NCBI GenBank assembly: GCA_029582265.1
Contig: CM055823.1
Location: forward strand, 7,638,761-7,702,760
Length of the DNA: 64,000 nt
Reading direction: 5' to 3'
Origin: Zoroaster sp. YZ-2022
Taxonomy: Eukaryota > Echinodermata > Asteroidea > Forcipulatida > Zoroasteridae
How positions within the stretch are numbered: position 1 is the stretch's first letter; each line of letters starts with the position of its first letter. The notes under the pieces are model-generated. The model searched no databases and was not told the origin of the DNA. It saw only the letters and a program-made list of their open reading frames with translations. Shown one piece after another: positions 1 to 11,530 of this stretch. The position numbers were made by a program, and so were the translations under genes.

Positions 1-731
1 TGCCGGGAAGTAAGCAACAATATCTATTACAAGAACGTTGTTATTGAGTGGGCTTGTACCCAATGGAGGAAACTGATTTCCGGACTGTTGAGATCTTACG
101 TGTTTAAGTTTAAAGCCTTAAACATATATTTATATCATAACTTATTTTGTTTTGTATTTAAAGGAACCACTATTTTGTATTGTTAATTCTTTAAAGCAGT
201 TTTTATTGTTACGTAAATCATATTTGACTAAGTATTCAGGTGGATTAGGAGGCAGCCAGGTGAGGCGATCTCCTGTGTGTAATTTCATGTAAGCAGTGTG
301 AGGTGCTACAGTGAGGTGTTTGTTTAAGGAGATTCATGTACTGTATAAACTACCTCGGAACTGTGTAATTTTCAGAGACATTATTTTGATAATCGTTAAG
401 CATATTTTCATACTTGCCAGACTTTGTATAAGAGAAAACTAAAGTGTATTTCTTCTGTATTTTGTAAGCCAAAGAAAGTTTATCTTTTATGTAAGAGTTT
501 TATACATATAATATTTATAAAGACGTATTGTGTTATTATTTATGTCATTTGAGGTGTCTGAGGTGCAGTTGACCTCAGAGGTGTCGGAGGTGCAGTTGAC
601 CTCAGAGATGTCTGGAGGAAGGCTCCTCATTCGTAGTTTAACATGTAGTTTATCTTAACTGTAGTATTTAAATAACGCTGTTTGTTTTTGAGCTATGTGA
701 CGCAACAGCAGTTTGTATTTTCTACCCTTTT

Positions 732-1448
732 TTATAGGTAATTGGCCTTCTTCCTCTGGATGGACATGGAAGTCTTCATAGTAGGATATCGGAGATAACC
801 TGGTCCTTCGCTCTGTAGCAATGACCTGCAAATCGGTCTCCTCTTTGTGCCACTATTGTTGAGATAAAAGTCTCTCCATAAATTTGGGCTTTGGTTGGGT
901 GGTTCTGCCGTGACAGATACATATACATATACATATATGAAGCGAGCAAAGAAAAACTGGCTGATATAGCTGGCTATAGCTCAGTTGGTAGAGCACTCGT
1001 ACGGTATTCGAGAGGTCGCGGGTTCGAATCCGGCATTAGCCAACTTTTCGTTGCACGGCTTCCTGTTGTTTGCAACGGATCGCTCTCGCTCTCGCTTTCA
1101 CTTTTCATGTTAGTTTGGAACAAATACTTTAAGAATGAATGTGGCTTTGGACAACTTAGTTTGCAAGCAAGCTTAATTTGAAACTTATATCTTTTTTTTC
1201 TCTCAAACATAGTTCAATTATAACTGCATCCGATCCTAGTGAATTAATGTGATATTAATTATTTAAGTTAAAAAACTTAATTTAATTTATTTGGAAATTC
1301 TTACTAAATCCACTTATACTCTGTATACCTGATGATAGTCATGCATGTAGCAAAAAACAACAATAATACATGTAATCAGGCGGAAACTTGAGTGATTACA
1401 AATTGTTGGTCCTTTTTGGTGGCAAATTTCCGCTTCAGTTTTACTATT
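732..1448. mobile_element. 717-bp insertion in module X carrying a tRNA-like sequence
   Basis: The second copy of X lacks this segment. It is flanked by the 9-bp direct repeat TACCCTTTT (723-731 and 1449-1457), present once at the empty site near 10036, so it looks like an insertion with a target-site duplication. It contains a tRNA-like sequence at 972-1042 and the motif gcgagcaaagaaa just before it, which also borders the hairpin elements near 39231 and 58459. No coding capacity was recognised. The superfamily is unknown. Confidence 0.55.
972..1042 (+). pseudogene. tRNA-like sequence (degenerate)
   Basis: There are good A-box (tagctcagttggtagagc) and B-box (ggttcgaatcc) sequences. The 5' GGCTA and 3' TAGCC can pair as part of an acceptor stem. 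Two acceptor pairs and one T-stem pair are broken, and the base before the putative GGT anticodon is C instead of the near-invariant T. It is therefore better read as the tRNA-derived head of a repeat than as a working tRNA gene. Close relatives lie at 39479-39551 and 58749-58821. Confidence 0.6.
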
Positions 1449-2935
1449 TACCCTTTTATATAATGGTATAACCTTGGTGAGGGATTCGCTGGTTCCGTGC
1501 GCGATTAGGCAGCGCCGCAGCACGCAGCCAGCGAGCACCAGTTTTGGAGCGCAGAGCGCATTGCTTGCATTGTATGCAGATTTGGGGTCAGTTGTTGCCG
1601 TGAAATTGTACAGAGTAGTCGTGATAATAGAGTTAGTTCGCACAGTCGTAAAACAGACATTGCGTTCAAGTCATAAGCCCGAGGGTGTAGTGCTATATAA
1701 GTGGTAAGTCCAGGAGCATATTGTGCATGTGTTGTACTTAATACTTAGTAAGGTGGCTTACTGTCGAGGAATTTCTTGGTTTTCCTGTGTGCCGTGCATC
1801 CGTTGCACGTGTTTTTGAGGTGTCGTGAGGGTCTAGTAGGTGTCAACTCACTGGGGCTTGTGTATCGGTTCTCTAGTCGAGCTGTAATTGCATGTGTTGT
1901 AATTACCAGAGGGACTTTAAGGGTTGCATGTGTTGCATATACAATTAATTCAGACTTGGGAAACATACGAGTAGTGGTTCCTCGAGCTGAGGGGCCCCAT
2001 CGTATGTGTATTGGGTTGCAGGAGTCGGTGTGGGGTGTCTGCCCCTCCTTTGTAATTTCATTGGCCTATGTGGTGTATGTTGCTGTGCAACTGCAGTATA
2101 AAGACAGTACAGCCCCTTATTGATGCATCTGGACTAGCACTTAGCTAGTAGTATATAGGGATTATAATTGTGTACTTGTGGTGACACCTCAGGCGAGAGG
2201 TACCATAGGTGCACATGTGGTGTTAAGTTCCCCTCCACCGTGAGGTGCATTAGTAGTGTGCCAGTGACCCCTCATCGAGGTGCCATAGATTTTCATGTAG
2301 TTATAAGGATTTCCTGTATTGATGATTGTTCTTCTTGTGATTTAAGGACTTGGTCACCTCCAGGTGAGGTGCCTTATTGTTTGCGAATAAACCAGTATTA
2401 TATGTTATATGAATACACAACAACTTGTATCCTGGTGACCTTTTTCATAGTGTGATCTCAGAGCAATTGTATTCATTCGTCGGGACGGTATACTGCTATC
2501 CCAATGGATACGTTCCTAACCATGTCATTGTTTGGCAAATGTACATTGACTGGAATTCTGTTTGCAGAAGTCCCATTATAAACGTTTTACTTATTCATTG
2601 TTGAGCTGGGGGACATTCTTCGGGGATTCCCCTTTTGAGGTTGAAAAATACGAGAGCTGTTTTTTTTATTATGCTTGCTGATGGTTAATTAAATTATGAT
2701 CAAAGGTCTGAAAATTTAAATATTAAACCGTTACGGAATTTTTTGGTCCTGTAATATTAATGGTATGGCCTGCGTGTTTTGCGTGCCCCTGATTGTTTCC
2801 TGTGGGTTGCATGGGACTTTAGAAGGTTTAATATATAAGTATCTTGAAGTATCACGGTATAGAAATGTACAAAAACAAATTCACTGCAGTTCAACGGAAT
2901 AAAACTTTTTCTTTTCTGAAAAACTGTACATTTTC

Positions 2936-4828
2936 TGGATGCCCAAGTGACTATCAAAGTGACTGGACTGGAGACTAACAGCCTTGTCACTATCAGGTAA
3001 ATTTAGGAGGGAAACATCATACAGTCTGTACACAACTTGTTGAGTAGAACCGGGCATAGAGCAAGGTCGTTGCTCTATTGTACAACCAAGCCGCATCTGC
3101 ATGTTGCCTGGTCAGTTAAAATATTGTTGGTTAGTTAGCTTGCAGTTTTATTTCCATTATCTCTGGCGTGAAACGGCGGTTATTGTCATTGTATGGGATA
3201 TTCTTCTTCCAGAGCTCTGCTATGTCAAAGCATTGACAGCAACTCCTGGGGCACAAATTTGGCAGTAATTAATTTATAATGGGGCCCACCATAAATGAAT
3301 TTTTAGTACAAGCGACGTGCCATGGCGCTTATTCTTTAGGTAGGTTTGTAAACAAAATGTAATTACTCCGTTGATGCTTACCCCAAATTTATCAAATTCC
3401 GTAAGTTCACTGTTGAGGTATACCCAAATAGCATGGTTAATTCCCATTAGCCTGCTTTGAACCATTGACCCAAAAAATCCTACTGCAAAAAGCATGGTCC
3501 CATAGGACCGTGTACAAATCCTGCATGGTCCCATAGGACCGTGTACAAATCCTAATCCCATCTGTCAACACAAGGCCGTTGACTTCGGCTCCTAGGCGGC
3601 TTATCAAAAGCTATCAGTTACCCACTATGGTGTGCCAGAACATGAATCCAGAGTATGAGAGATGTTTATTCCTATAACTGCTATGGGTACACATAATAGG
3701 GTATATTTTATGTCGATTTGGGGTAGGGGAAAAAGCGTTATCAGAACTAAAATAAACATCAACCTAAAGGGCCCTTACATTTTTTTTTGCTTCAAATTGT
3801 TGCCTAGGGTCTAGAGGACCTCTAGGCATCTGTTAAAACCATTGGCAGTTGGTAGTGTTCAACGCAACAGAAGTTATAGCGCCCCTTCACACCTACCGAA
3901 AAATTAAGCGCGATGCAACCGCGGTGTTCGTATAAGTGTCATGGCGCGTCGCAGGGGTTTACTGTAACATCTTGTTCCTCACTAGTATATATTTTGTGAA
4001 ATGTGTCGTTTTACAGCATTTTAGTTCACTTCCTCAAGTAAAATAGCAATGTTCCGATGATCGTCAGTAGAAATGTTTCATTGCTCTCCACATTCCTTCC
4101 TTTTTGTGTTGACCAGGTCTGTAGCTGAAAAGGAAACTGACAGAGGCGCAGAAAGATTTGAGGGACATGCTCATTACAAAGCTGACGATGACGGAGTTGT
4201 ATCCGTCCCTGATCAAGTGTCATTGGGTGGAACGTATACAGGTAACCTTAAAGATGCATTGCCTGAGTTTGTTATGAATTCACAGGTGTTTCCAATCAAT
4301 TTAATCTGAAATTTACTATTTTACTTGTAGCAAGACATACAAATACTTTAACATGTCAAAGTTTCACCGTCAGAGGCATGCTTGTACATCTGTATTGACG
4401 GTTACTTTGTGAAATATTTAGTTTTCCCCAAACCATCTGTTTTCCCTTATTTCAAGAAAATATAAATGTTCATATTTTTAAAAGAAATTTAAATTGTAAG
4501 GGAACAGCGGTGAAATAGTCAGGGACAGGCATTGCATCTTTAAGCGATAACACTTTTTTTTAAGATAACTCTATTTACTATTTGTTTCTGTCAATTTAGT
4601 CATCAGAGCCCCTTTTGGCTTATTTCGTATGTGTTTTAAGGAATGGAACCTATGGGGCTATTCTGGAGCATGATACCTTCACCTGGCCAACGTTTTGGAA
4701 TTCGTTACATCCTGAGAGATGTCACAAAGCCAATGAAAGTTCACCTGTTCTTGTACCAGGGTCATCTAGATATAGACACCCTACAGAGGATGGAGCCAGT
4801 GGCCGAGACAATAGCTGAGAGGTGGTAG
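2936..4828 (+). pseudogene. Relic unit 0 of the ACOT/BAAT-family gene (exons 1 end, 2, 3 partial)
   Basis: The remnant holds the last 61 or so bases of exon 1 (to 2996, donor gtaaat), complete exon 2 (4117-4241) and exon 3 from 4641 up to 4828, where homology stops abruptly and Gypsy Gag sequence begins. Reading frames and splice sites in what is left are intact, with a clear match to the N-terminal acyl-CoA thioesterase/BAAT domain. The start codon and promoter are missing: relative to unit 1, about 870 bp (11531-12396) is deleted between the end of module X and exon 1. All catalytic exons (4-9) are absent. It is a truncated duplicate of a unit-1-like gene, not a functional gene. Confidence 0.85.
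3312..3952. mobile_element. 641-bp terminal-inverted-repeat element in intron 1 of unit 0
   Basis: Absent from unit 1 at the equivalent point (about 12730). The ends are inverted copies: gcgacgtgccatggcgctta on the left and, on the reverse strand of the right end, gcgacgcgccatgacactta. Inside, a 32-bp tandem duplication (about 3492-3555) contains the small palindrome ggtcccataggacc. No transposase is present, so it would be non-autonomous. I could not define a clean target-site duplication. Confidence 0.6.
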
Positions 4829-4829
4829 G

Positions 4830-5490
4830 TGATTGGAGAAGAAAGGATAAAGGAGTGGGTCCACCAGACCCCTCGCCGTCCTAACATTCCCCACCGGTAC
4901 AGTGGTAAAGCCCCCATGGAATGAATATTTCGGTAATTTTGAGAGTTGCCGGTTAGTAAACCAGTGGGACGAGGCACAGTCAGCGGAGTATTTGGCGGCG
5001 AGTCTCCAGGGCGATGCGGTCCGCATTCTTGGGGACAGCGCCAAGCAGGGTTCGCACAGATATACCTATGGTGAACTCGTGAAGTTGTTGTCCCGAAGGT
5101 TTGGTACAGGGCAGCAGGCCGAGAATTTCCTGGTCGAGCTGAGACATAGGCGGCAGAAACCCAAAGATATTCTGCAAGAGTTAGGTCAGGCGATTCACGA
5201 ACTGGCAGTGAAAGCTTACCCCGAAATTCCTGAGGAACCAAGGTATCGGCTAGAGAAGAACCACTTTGTGGATGCAGTGGCAATTCCCAGTCGATACGGG
5301 AGGGCATATTCCGAGCTGACTCGAACAAATAATTTGTCAGAGGCACTTCAAGCTGCTCTAGAGACGGAGAATTTTGAAAAAATAGAGACCCGCCGAAGTT
5401 TGGAAAAGCCAGCCAAGTTTGCTCGAGGGGTAGACCGGGAAGCCGAGGAGAGAGTGCAGTTTGTCGAGAGGGCTATAAACCAACAATGGT
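4830..5490 (+). pseudogene. Gypsy-type Gag (capsid) remnant
   Basis: The conceptual translation shows the Ty3/Gypsy Gag pattern: P-W-N-E-Y-F near the start, Y-L-A-A-S-L-Q-G-D-A, L-x-x-R-F-G, a Q-E-L-x-Q-A-I-H motif and F-V-D-A-V. The readable frame begins without a convincing ATG. An extra C in the run near 4911-4915 seems to shift the N-terminus, and the frame shifts again around 5485, after which the Gag tail continues in another frame. The family is known to form the capsid of retrotransposon particles. This copy cannot make an intact protein unless both shifts are assembly errors. Confidence 0.75.
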
Positions 5491-6302
5491 TTGTCTCAGC
5501 AGTTGGACAAAATGTTGAAACTTTTGGCAGCACAACAGAAGTTGAAAGAGGGGACTCGTAAGGTCCCAGAGGTGTCGGAGGGGTCACGTCCTCAAAGGCG
5601 GCGACCCAGGTCAGAATTGAGGTGTTACAACTGTGGTCAGAGGGGGCACTTTGCGTTCGAGTGTAAGGAGTCCAGGCAACGACAGGGTAAACTTCTGGGA
5701 AACGACCAGCAGCCTACCGGGGGTCCACGAAAAGGTGTGGTGTCAGTCCCCAAGCAGGGTTTGTTCGTTGAGGGGAGCGGGAGGTCCACCACTTTCCGAC
5801 TCCTCATAGATACTGGCTCTACTGACACATTGATAAGCATTGCTGTTTTTAACCAGATTCCGAAGGGACATAGATCAATCCTTCGAAATTGTGATGTTGG
5901 GGTACGCCAGGTGGATGGCACCCCATTGAAGACATTGGGCACAGCATGGGTTGAGCTCAAGATTGGCAGAACGACGTATCCAGTGAATGTGATATTTGCT
6001 GATATATCCCTCCCCGCATTGCTGGCGATGGGTTGGTTGTTACCGACTTGTGCAATTTAGATTTTCGGAATATGGAGTTGAACCTGAATGGAGAGCGAAT
6101 CAAGTGCCAGAGTGGTGCAGGCGAGACTTTTGTTGGTTGGGTTTTTGTTACGGAGACGACGGTGATACCTGCAGGGTATGAAGCCATGGTGGCTGGAGCT
6201 GTACGTCAGCCTGAGGGACTGGCCGGTCCAATGATGTTGGAGCCTGTCTGTGGTGGTGGAGAGCTCGCCCAGAGGGGCTTAGTGTTAGCTAGATCATTGA
6301 TT
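5491..6302 (+). pseudogene. Gag zinc knuckle and retropepsin-like protease remnant
   Basis: A CX2CX4HX4C zinc knuckle lies at 5623-5664 (nucleic-acid binding in Gag). It is followed by the aspartic protease motif D-T-G-S-T with the catalytic Asp codon at 5809-5811. The frame shifts near 6030, just where the protease would enter its conserved C-terminal strand, and resumes in another frame (L-N-L-N-G-E-R-I). That frame ends at a stop at 6303-6305. The typical post-protease linker (V-P-V-R-V-L-N-P) is found at about 6307-6354 in yet another frame. The family cleaves Gag-Pol polyproteins; here it is inactivated. Confidence 0.75.
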
Positions 6303-6361
6303 TAAGGTACCAGCGGAGGTGGTGCCTGTAAGGGTGTTGAACCCTTGCAAGGAGTGAGGTG

Positions 6362-8232
6362 AATCAAACAGACAGTGATACCTCACCAGTGGTGTCAGCT
6401 AGTGAGGTAGTTGATGTTGGAGACATTTCTGTCTTATCAGAAGGCCAGCCCCTCGGGGAGACTGATAAGACTGTTGATGACCCATCACTTGAGGTGTCGT
6501 CGGAGGTCCTAGCCGGAAGGTGTGAAGCCATGAGTCCATCGACGAAGCCTAAAACGTTTCGCTGTAACAGGTGTCTGAGTGACTTTCAGCAGTCGAGAGG
6601 GTTGGCGCGGCATTTCCGGCTGCAACATGGGCCGAAGCAGTTCCTGTATTGTAGACAGTGTAGCCAGCACAGTGGCGCACCCAGGATTTTATTGGGGGCG
6701 GGGCTCAAAAATTTTTTTTTTTTTGAAATCCAATATGGGGGAGAGACATGGCGGACCCAAACCATAACCGCTGGCGCGGCTGTAGCCATGTCCCTAATCG
6801 TGCTCGTCAGTGGTTTCTAGTCATAAAAAGAAGACATTATGACATGATTCAGACTCGTAGGGTTTTACCTTCCATATAATTTCCTCCTCTTGATGTAAAG
6901 AACTTGAGCTAATTGTTTCGTCTGCAAGATTTCTATATTTAAATATTTTCATTGCGCGGACGTAAAGTTTGTGATCATTCCGGGCGGAGCTAAATTTTCT
7001 CAAACACGAATTTGGCGGTAAAACCAAATCCCAATATTATCCAATCGATGTTTGCTAAAACAGTGTTGCATAATCTTTGTAAATTAAAACCCGATCCTGG
7101 GCCATTGTGTACAAACTGGAAAGGAGTTGATTATAATGCGGGCGTGTTTAAATTTTAAAAAACATTTACGAGTAACCTCAACGACAGTCAACGACCTCAA
7201 CAAGAGAAACGGACAACAGAAAATGAAAATAAAATTAAGTAAAGCTGCTCCCTGATCAGGGTGCACCATGGCCGGGGGGGGGGGGGAGAATGTCTAAAAA
7301 TGCTTGTTATATATACTGGTGGCCCTTCAAGCTATACATGCACATGCATACGCAACGCCGTAAAATATAATAGTGAGTGGAATAAATGGAAAACTTTTGG
7401 AGTGGAGCTTGAGTCTTCTGAGTCCCCATCCCTTGTACCACTGCCCTACTCCTTGCCGAACTCCTCTGTAGACAAGACTTGGGCTCAGATTTTGCTCTCT
7501 TTCCCGGCCCCTTCTTTAAAAAAAAAATAATAAAACATCAGCGGGCCCTTGGGGGGGGGCTCGAGCCCCCCGAGCCCCGCCCCCCCCCCCTTGGGTGCGC
7601 CACTGAGCCAGCATTTTGGTCGACGGGACAATCTGCGAAGGTACTATATCCAGATGCATAGCAGATACATGGCAGACCTTGACGAGATCAAGAAGGAGCC
7701 ACCCGGTGAGGAGGGAGGATCCTCGTCATCGAGCTGGGCTCGTGCCTTTGCATCCAGACATGAGTGGAAAAATGAACGACGATTTGATGACCGTCCCCAA
7801 GGAAGTAGTGAGAGAGTGGTGGAGGCTACGCCAGCCTCGCCGGCAGTCAGTCTGACGATTGCTCCGTTCTCCCCTCTCCGTGCGAATCTTTCTTCGCCCA
7901 GGGTAGTGCTGTCAGGAAAACCTCGGGGAATGCTCGACAGGATGCTCAATGCAGCTATGGAGTTGGACACCCCTGACATGCCAGAGTTGGAATCCATTAG
8001 CAGCATGGACAAACAGTATCAAGGGGAGGAACGTATAAACCCACAGCCGGAGGCAGAACAACTCCAGCATGAGCCACCACACTCAGGACCCGGACAGCCG
8101 CAGGAGCCACCACACCCAGAACCTGGACAGCCACAGGAGTCATCACAACCAGGACACGAACAGCCGCAGGAGCCACCACAACCAGAACCCGAAGTCAAAA
8201 TGGCCGAGAGCACACAGTCGCGCTTACATTGA
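6362..8232 (+). pseudogene. Zinc-finger/proline-rich C-terminal segment of the retroelement, interrupted by a MITE
   Basis: An open frame after the deleted pol core encodes an acidic Ser/Val-rich stretch, then a canonical C2H2 finger (Cys codons 6563 and 6572; spacing C-X2-C-X12-H-X4-H). The first Cys pair of a second finger lies at 6650-6661. The frame is broken at 6670 by a 936-bp element. Removing the element plus one 8-bp duplication restores the same phase, and the second finger completes with the expected spacing except that its first His is Tyr. The 3' part (about 7614-8232) is a disordered Glu/Pro/Gln-rich tail with repeats around E-P-P-x-P-E-P-G-Q-P-Q (about 8070-8195). Function is unknown; nucleic-acid binding is inferred from the fingers. 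Confidence 0.65.
6670..7605. mobile_element. 936-bp hAT-like non-autonomous element (MITE) with 8-bp target-site duplication
   Basis: The ends are inverted copies: CAGTGGCGCACCCA on the left and TGGGTGCGCCACTG on the right. It is flanked by the exact 8-bp direct repeat AGCCAGCA (6662-6669 and 7606-7613), the duplication length typical of hAT transposons. The inner ends are G-rich (right end C-rich) homopolymer-like tracts. No transposase ORF is present. It sits inside the zinc-finger frame of the retroelement, so it inserted later. Confidence 0.85.
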
Positions 8233-8250
8233 TCGACAACGTAGTGGTAC

Positions 8251-11200
8251 GCCGGGAAGTAAGCAACAATATGTATTACAAGAACGTTGTTATTGAGTGG
8301 GCTGTACCCAATGGAGGAAACTGATTTCCGGACTGTTGAGATCTTACGTGTTTTAAGTTTATAGCCTTAAACATATATTTATATCATAACTTATTTTGTA
8401 TTTAAAGGAACCACTCTTTACATAAATCATATTTGACTAAGTATTCAGGTGGATTAGGAGGCAGCCAGGTGAGGTGATCTCCTGTGTGTAATTTCATGTA
8501 AGCAGTGTGAGGTGCTGCACTGAGGTGCTACATATACAGTGAGGTGTTTGTAAGGAGATTCATGTACTGTATAAACTACCTCAAAACTGTGTAATTTTCA
8601 GAGACATTATTTTGATAATCGTTAAGCATATTTTCATACTTGTCAGATTTTGCATAAGAGAAAACTAAAGTGTATTTCTTATGTATTTTGTAAGCCAAAG
8701 AAAGTTTAACTTTTATATAAGAGTTTTATACATTTAATATTTATAAATCATTTTATCACGAAAGTGATCAAATGCGTTATGCGCAACTTACAATACGGAT
8801 CGGGTTTTCTCAATGGGCATGCGTATTGTTGTGCACTCGTTAGCCAGCGGCATGTTTATGGGCTATTTTCCACGTCAAGCCTTTTATATGCCCAGGGTGG
8901 ATCATGGCACAGTCAATCAGGGGCGTAGGCGGGAAGTTTCCCGCTTTTAGGCCTCCACCAACAGTTTGTTTGGTGACAAACTTTGGTGGAGGTTTTTAGC
9001 CAATCAGGTTGCGCGCTGTAAAAGTTGGCGCTTGGTGTCAAGCAACCAGTGCGGTTTGGGGCATTATTGTCACAGCTCCTTGTTATTAACAAGTCCATGG
9101 AGTTTTGGGGTTAGCAGTTTATGATTTTCCCTCCTCCAGCCCCCTTTTCACCACCAGTTGGGATTGTGCTGTTTGTTTGGCAGTTTTGGGCGGAATAGCA
9201 CATTAACTTCCCACTTTTGGTGCAGCAGTTCTGGCGATTAACAGTTACTGCAGTCCTAGAAAATTAAACTTAATAATATGGAGATTTTAGTCCTCCGTTA
9301 TTTACATGTTATCAAGTGTTCATAGTGCCGGGATCTCCCTCGGGCTAGTCCAGACCGCAGCTTCCTAGGTGGGACGCTAACACTTGATTACAGTTGGGTA
9401 TTGGTTGATTCATATTGTATTGATTCATATGATATGCTGTGTATTAGCATATGTTGCACATGTGCATTATACTGTTTGTTATTGTTATACATTTAAATGT
9501 ATGTTTTAATAACTATCCCCATTAGGGGTTAGCGGTGCCAGGTCTGTGTATACAGAGTCTTGGGTACGCTGTATAGGTGGTCCCAGCTGGCTTTTTCTCT
9601 GAGGTCTTGGGTATCTCAGGGTGTGTGTTTGTCTTTATCAAATGCTGTTTAATGACAAATCCGGTTTGCCCATAGTTTGGTATTCCGGTGGTTGATGGTG
9701 TCAACCTATTTGAATAAAAAAGCTTGAAAGCTGTGGCCAAGTGGCATTCAAATGAATTTGTAGTTGGTGCTTTTTATTGTGAGTTTGAGTATAAAGACGT
9801 ATTGTGTTACTATTAATGTCAAGAACGCCATTTGAGGTGCAGTTGACCTCAGAGGTGTCGGAGGTTTAGTTGACCTCAAAGGTGTCTGGAGGAAGGCTCC
9901 TCATTCGTAGTTTAACATGTAGTTTAACTTAACTGTAGTATTAAAATAACGCTGGTTGTTTTTAACCCTGATCGAACGGGGACGTTCAAGGCCTATCAGA
10001 AGGCTATGTGACGCAACAGTAGTTTGTATTTTCTACCCTTTTATTATTATGGTATAACGTTGGTGAGGGATTCGCTGGTTCCGTGCGCGATTAGGCAGCG
10101 CCGCAGCACGCAGCCAGCGAGCACCAGTTTTGGAGCGCAGAGCGCATTGCATTGTATGCAGATTTGGGGTCAGTTGTTGCCGTGAAATTGTACAGAGTAG
10201 TCGTTATAATAGAGTTAGCTCGCACAGTCGTAAAAAGTCGTAAAAGAGACCGTACGTTCAAGTCATAAGCCCGAGAGTGCAGTGCTATATAAGTGGTAAG
10301 TCCGGGAGCATTGTGTATTGTGCATGTGTTATACTTAATACTTTGTAAGGTGGCTTACTGTCGAGGAATTTCTGGGTTTTCCTGTGTGCCATGCATCCGT
10401 TGCACGTGTTTTGAGGTGTAGTGAGGGGCTAGGTGTCACCTCACTGGGGCGTGTGTATCTGTTCTCTAGTCGAGCTGTAATTGCATGTGTTGTAATTTAA
10501 GGGTTGCATGAGTTGCATAAACAATTAAATCAGACTCGGGAAACCTACGAGTAGGTGTTCCTCGAGCTGAGGGGCCCCATCGTATGTGTATTGGGTTACT
10601 GGAGTCGGTGTGAGATTTCTGCCCCTCCTTTGTAAACTCGTTGGCCTGTGTGGTGTCTGTTGCTGAGCACCTCCAGTATAAATACACTACAGCCCCTTAT
10701 TGATACATCTGGACTAGCTCTTAGCTTAAAGATATAGGGATTATAATTATGTAATTGTGGTGACACCTCAGGGGAGAGGTGCCATAGGTGCACATGTGGT
10801 GTTAAGTTCCCCTCCACCGTGAGGTGCATTAGTGGTGTGCCAGTGACCCCTCATCGAGGTGCCATAGATTTTCATGTAGTTATAAGGATTTCCTGTATTG
10901 ATGATTGTTCTTCTTGTGATTTAAGGACTTGGTCACCTCCAGGTGAGGTGCCCCAGGTGAGGTGCCTTATTGTTTGCGAATAAACCAGTATTATATGTTG
11001 TATGAATACACAACAACTTGTATCCTGGTGACCTTTTTCATAGTGTGATCTCAGAGCAATTGTATTCATTCGTCGGGACGGTATACTGCTATCCCAATGG
11101 ATACGTTCCTAACCATGTCATTGTTTGGCAAATGTACATTGACTGGAATTCTGTTTGCAGAAGTCCCATTATAAACGTTTTACTCATTCATTGTTGAGCT

Positions 11201-11530
11201 GGGGGACATTCTTCGGGGATTCCCCTTTTGAGGTTGAAAAATACGAGAGCTGGGTTTTTCATTATGATTACTGATGGTTAATTAAATTATGATAAAAAGT
11301 CTGAAAATTTAAATATTAAACCGTTACGGAATTTGTTGGCCCTGTAATATTAATGGTATGGCCTGCGTGTTTTGCGTGCCCCTGATTGTTTCCTGTGGGT
11401 TGCATGGGACTTTAGAAGGTTTAATATATAAGTATCTTGGAAGTATCACGGTATCGAAATGTACAAAAACAAATTCACTGCAGTTCAACGGAATAAACCT
11501 TTTTTCTTTTCTTAAAAACTGTACATTTTC
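8251..11530. repeat. Noncoding module X, second copy
   Basis: Homologous to 2-2935 in the same orientation, starting at gccgggaagtaagc just after the retroelement's last stop codon and ending at gtacattttc, where homology stops about 820 bp before thioesterase gene 1. An AATAAA lies at about 10979-10984 and a TATA-like tataagtgg near 10287. It differs from the first copy by a 1.04-kb insertion at about 8748-9789 and by lacking the 732-1448 insertion. No gene was recognised. Confidence 0.65.
8748..9789. mobile_element. About 1.04-kb insertion in the second copy of X
   Basis: In the first copy tttataaa runs directly into gacgtattg (about 515-530). Here the same site is split and TATAAA is repeated on both sides (about 8741-8747 and 9789-9795), which suggests a 5-6 bp target-site duplication. 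There are no recognisable terminal inverted repeats and no coding sequence. The size, the duplication and the lack of genes would fit a solo LTR, but TG/CA ends are not evident, so the class stays open. Confidence 0.45.

Larger units (their letters stand above)
1..2935. repeat. Noncoding module X, first copy (probable retroelement 3' region or LTR)
   Basis: This stretch matches 8251-11530 almost base for base apart from insertions in each copy, so it is one of two copies of the same module. The second copy directly follows the Gypsy-like coding remnants, so X is probably the 3' noncoding end or a long LTR of that element; the window edge hides what precedes the first copy. It holds imperfect direct repeats built on gaggtg/cagttgacctcaga (about 548-612), a TATA-like tataagtgg near 1694 and an AATAAA hexamer at 2386-2391. 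No clear TG/CA ends, primer-binding site or polypurine tract could be fixed. I see no protein-coding gene in it. Confidence 0.6.
4829..8250 (+). mobile_element. Degraded Gypsy-type (Ty3) retroelement, Gag-protease plus C-terminal tail, pol core missing
   Basis: In order it contains a retrotransposon-type capsid region, a CCHC zinc knuckle, a retropepsin-like domain, the usual protease-to-RT linker, then directly a C2H2 zinc-finger and proline-rich segment. No reverse transcriptase, RNase H or integrase lies between linker and tail (junction near 6355-6362), so an internal deletion of pol is the simplest reading. There is no LTR on the left: the element abuts thioesterase exon 3 at 4828/4829. 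At least two frameshifts and a nested hAT-like MITE break it. On the right it runs into module X, second copy. Whether X is its LTR is inference. Confidence 0.7.

Noticed and set aside
891..1181. ORFs over 972-1042 on both strands
   Set aside because: They overlap a tRNA-like sequence and CT repeats and have no family similarity.
4762..5346. 194-codon minus-strand ORF
   Set aside because: Antisense shadow of Gag and exon 3, which have clear family motifs on the + strand.
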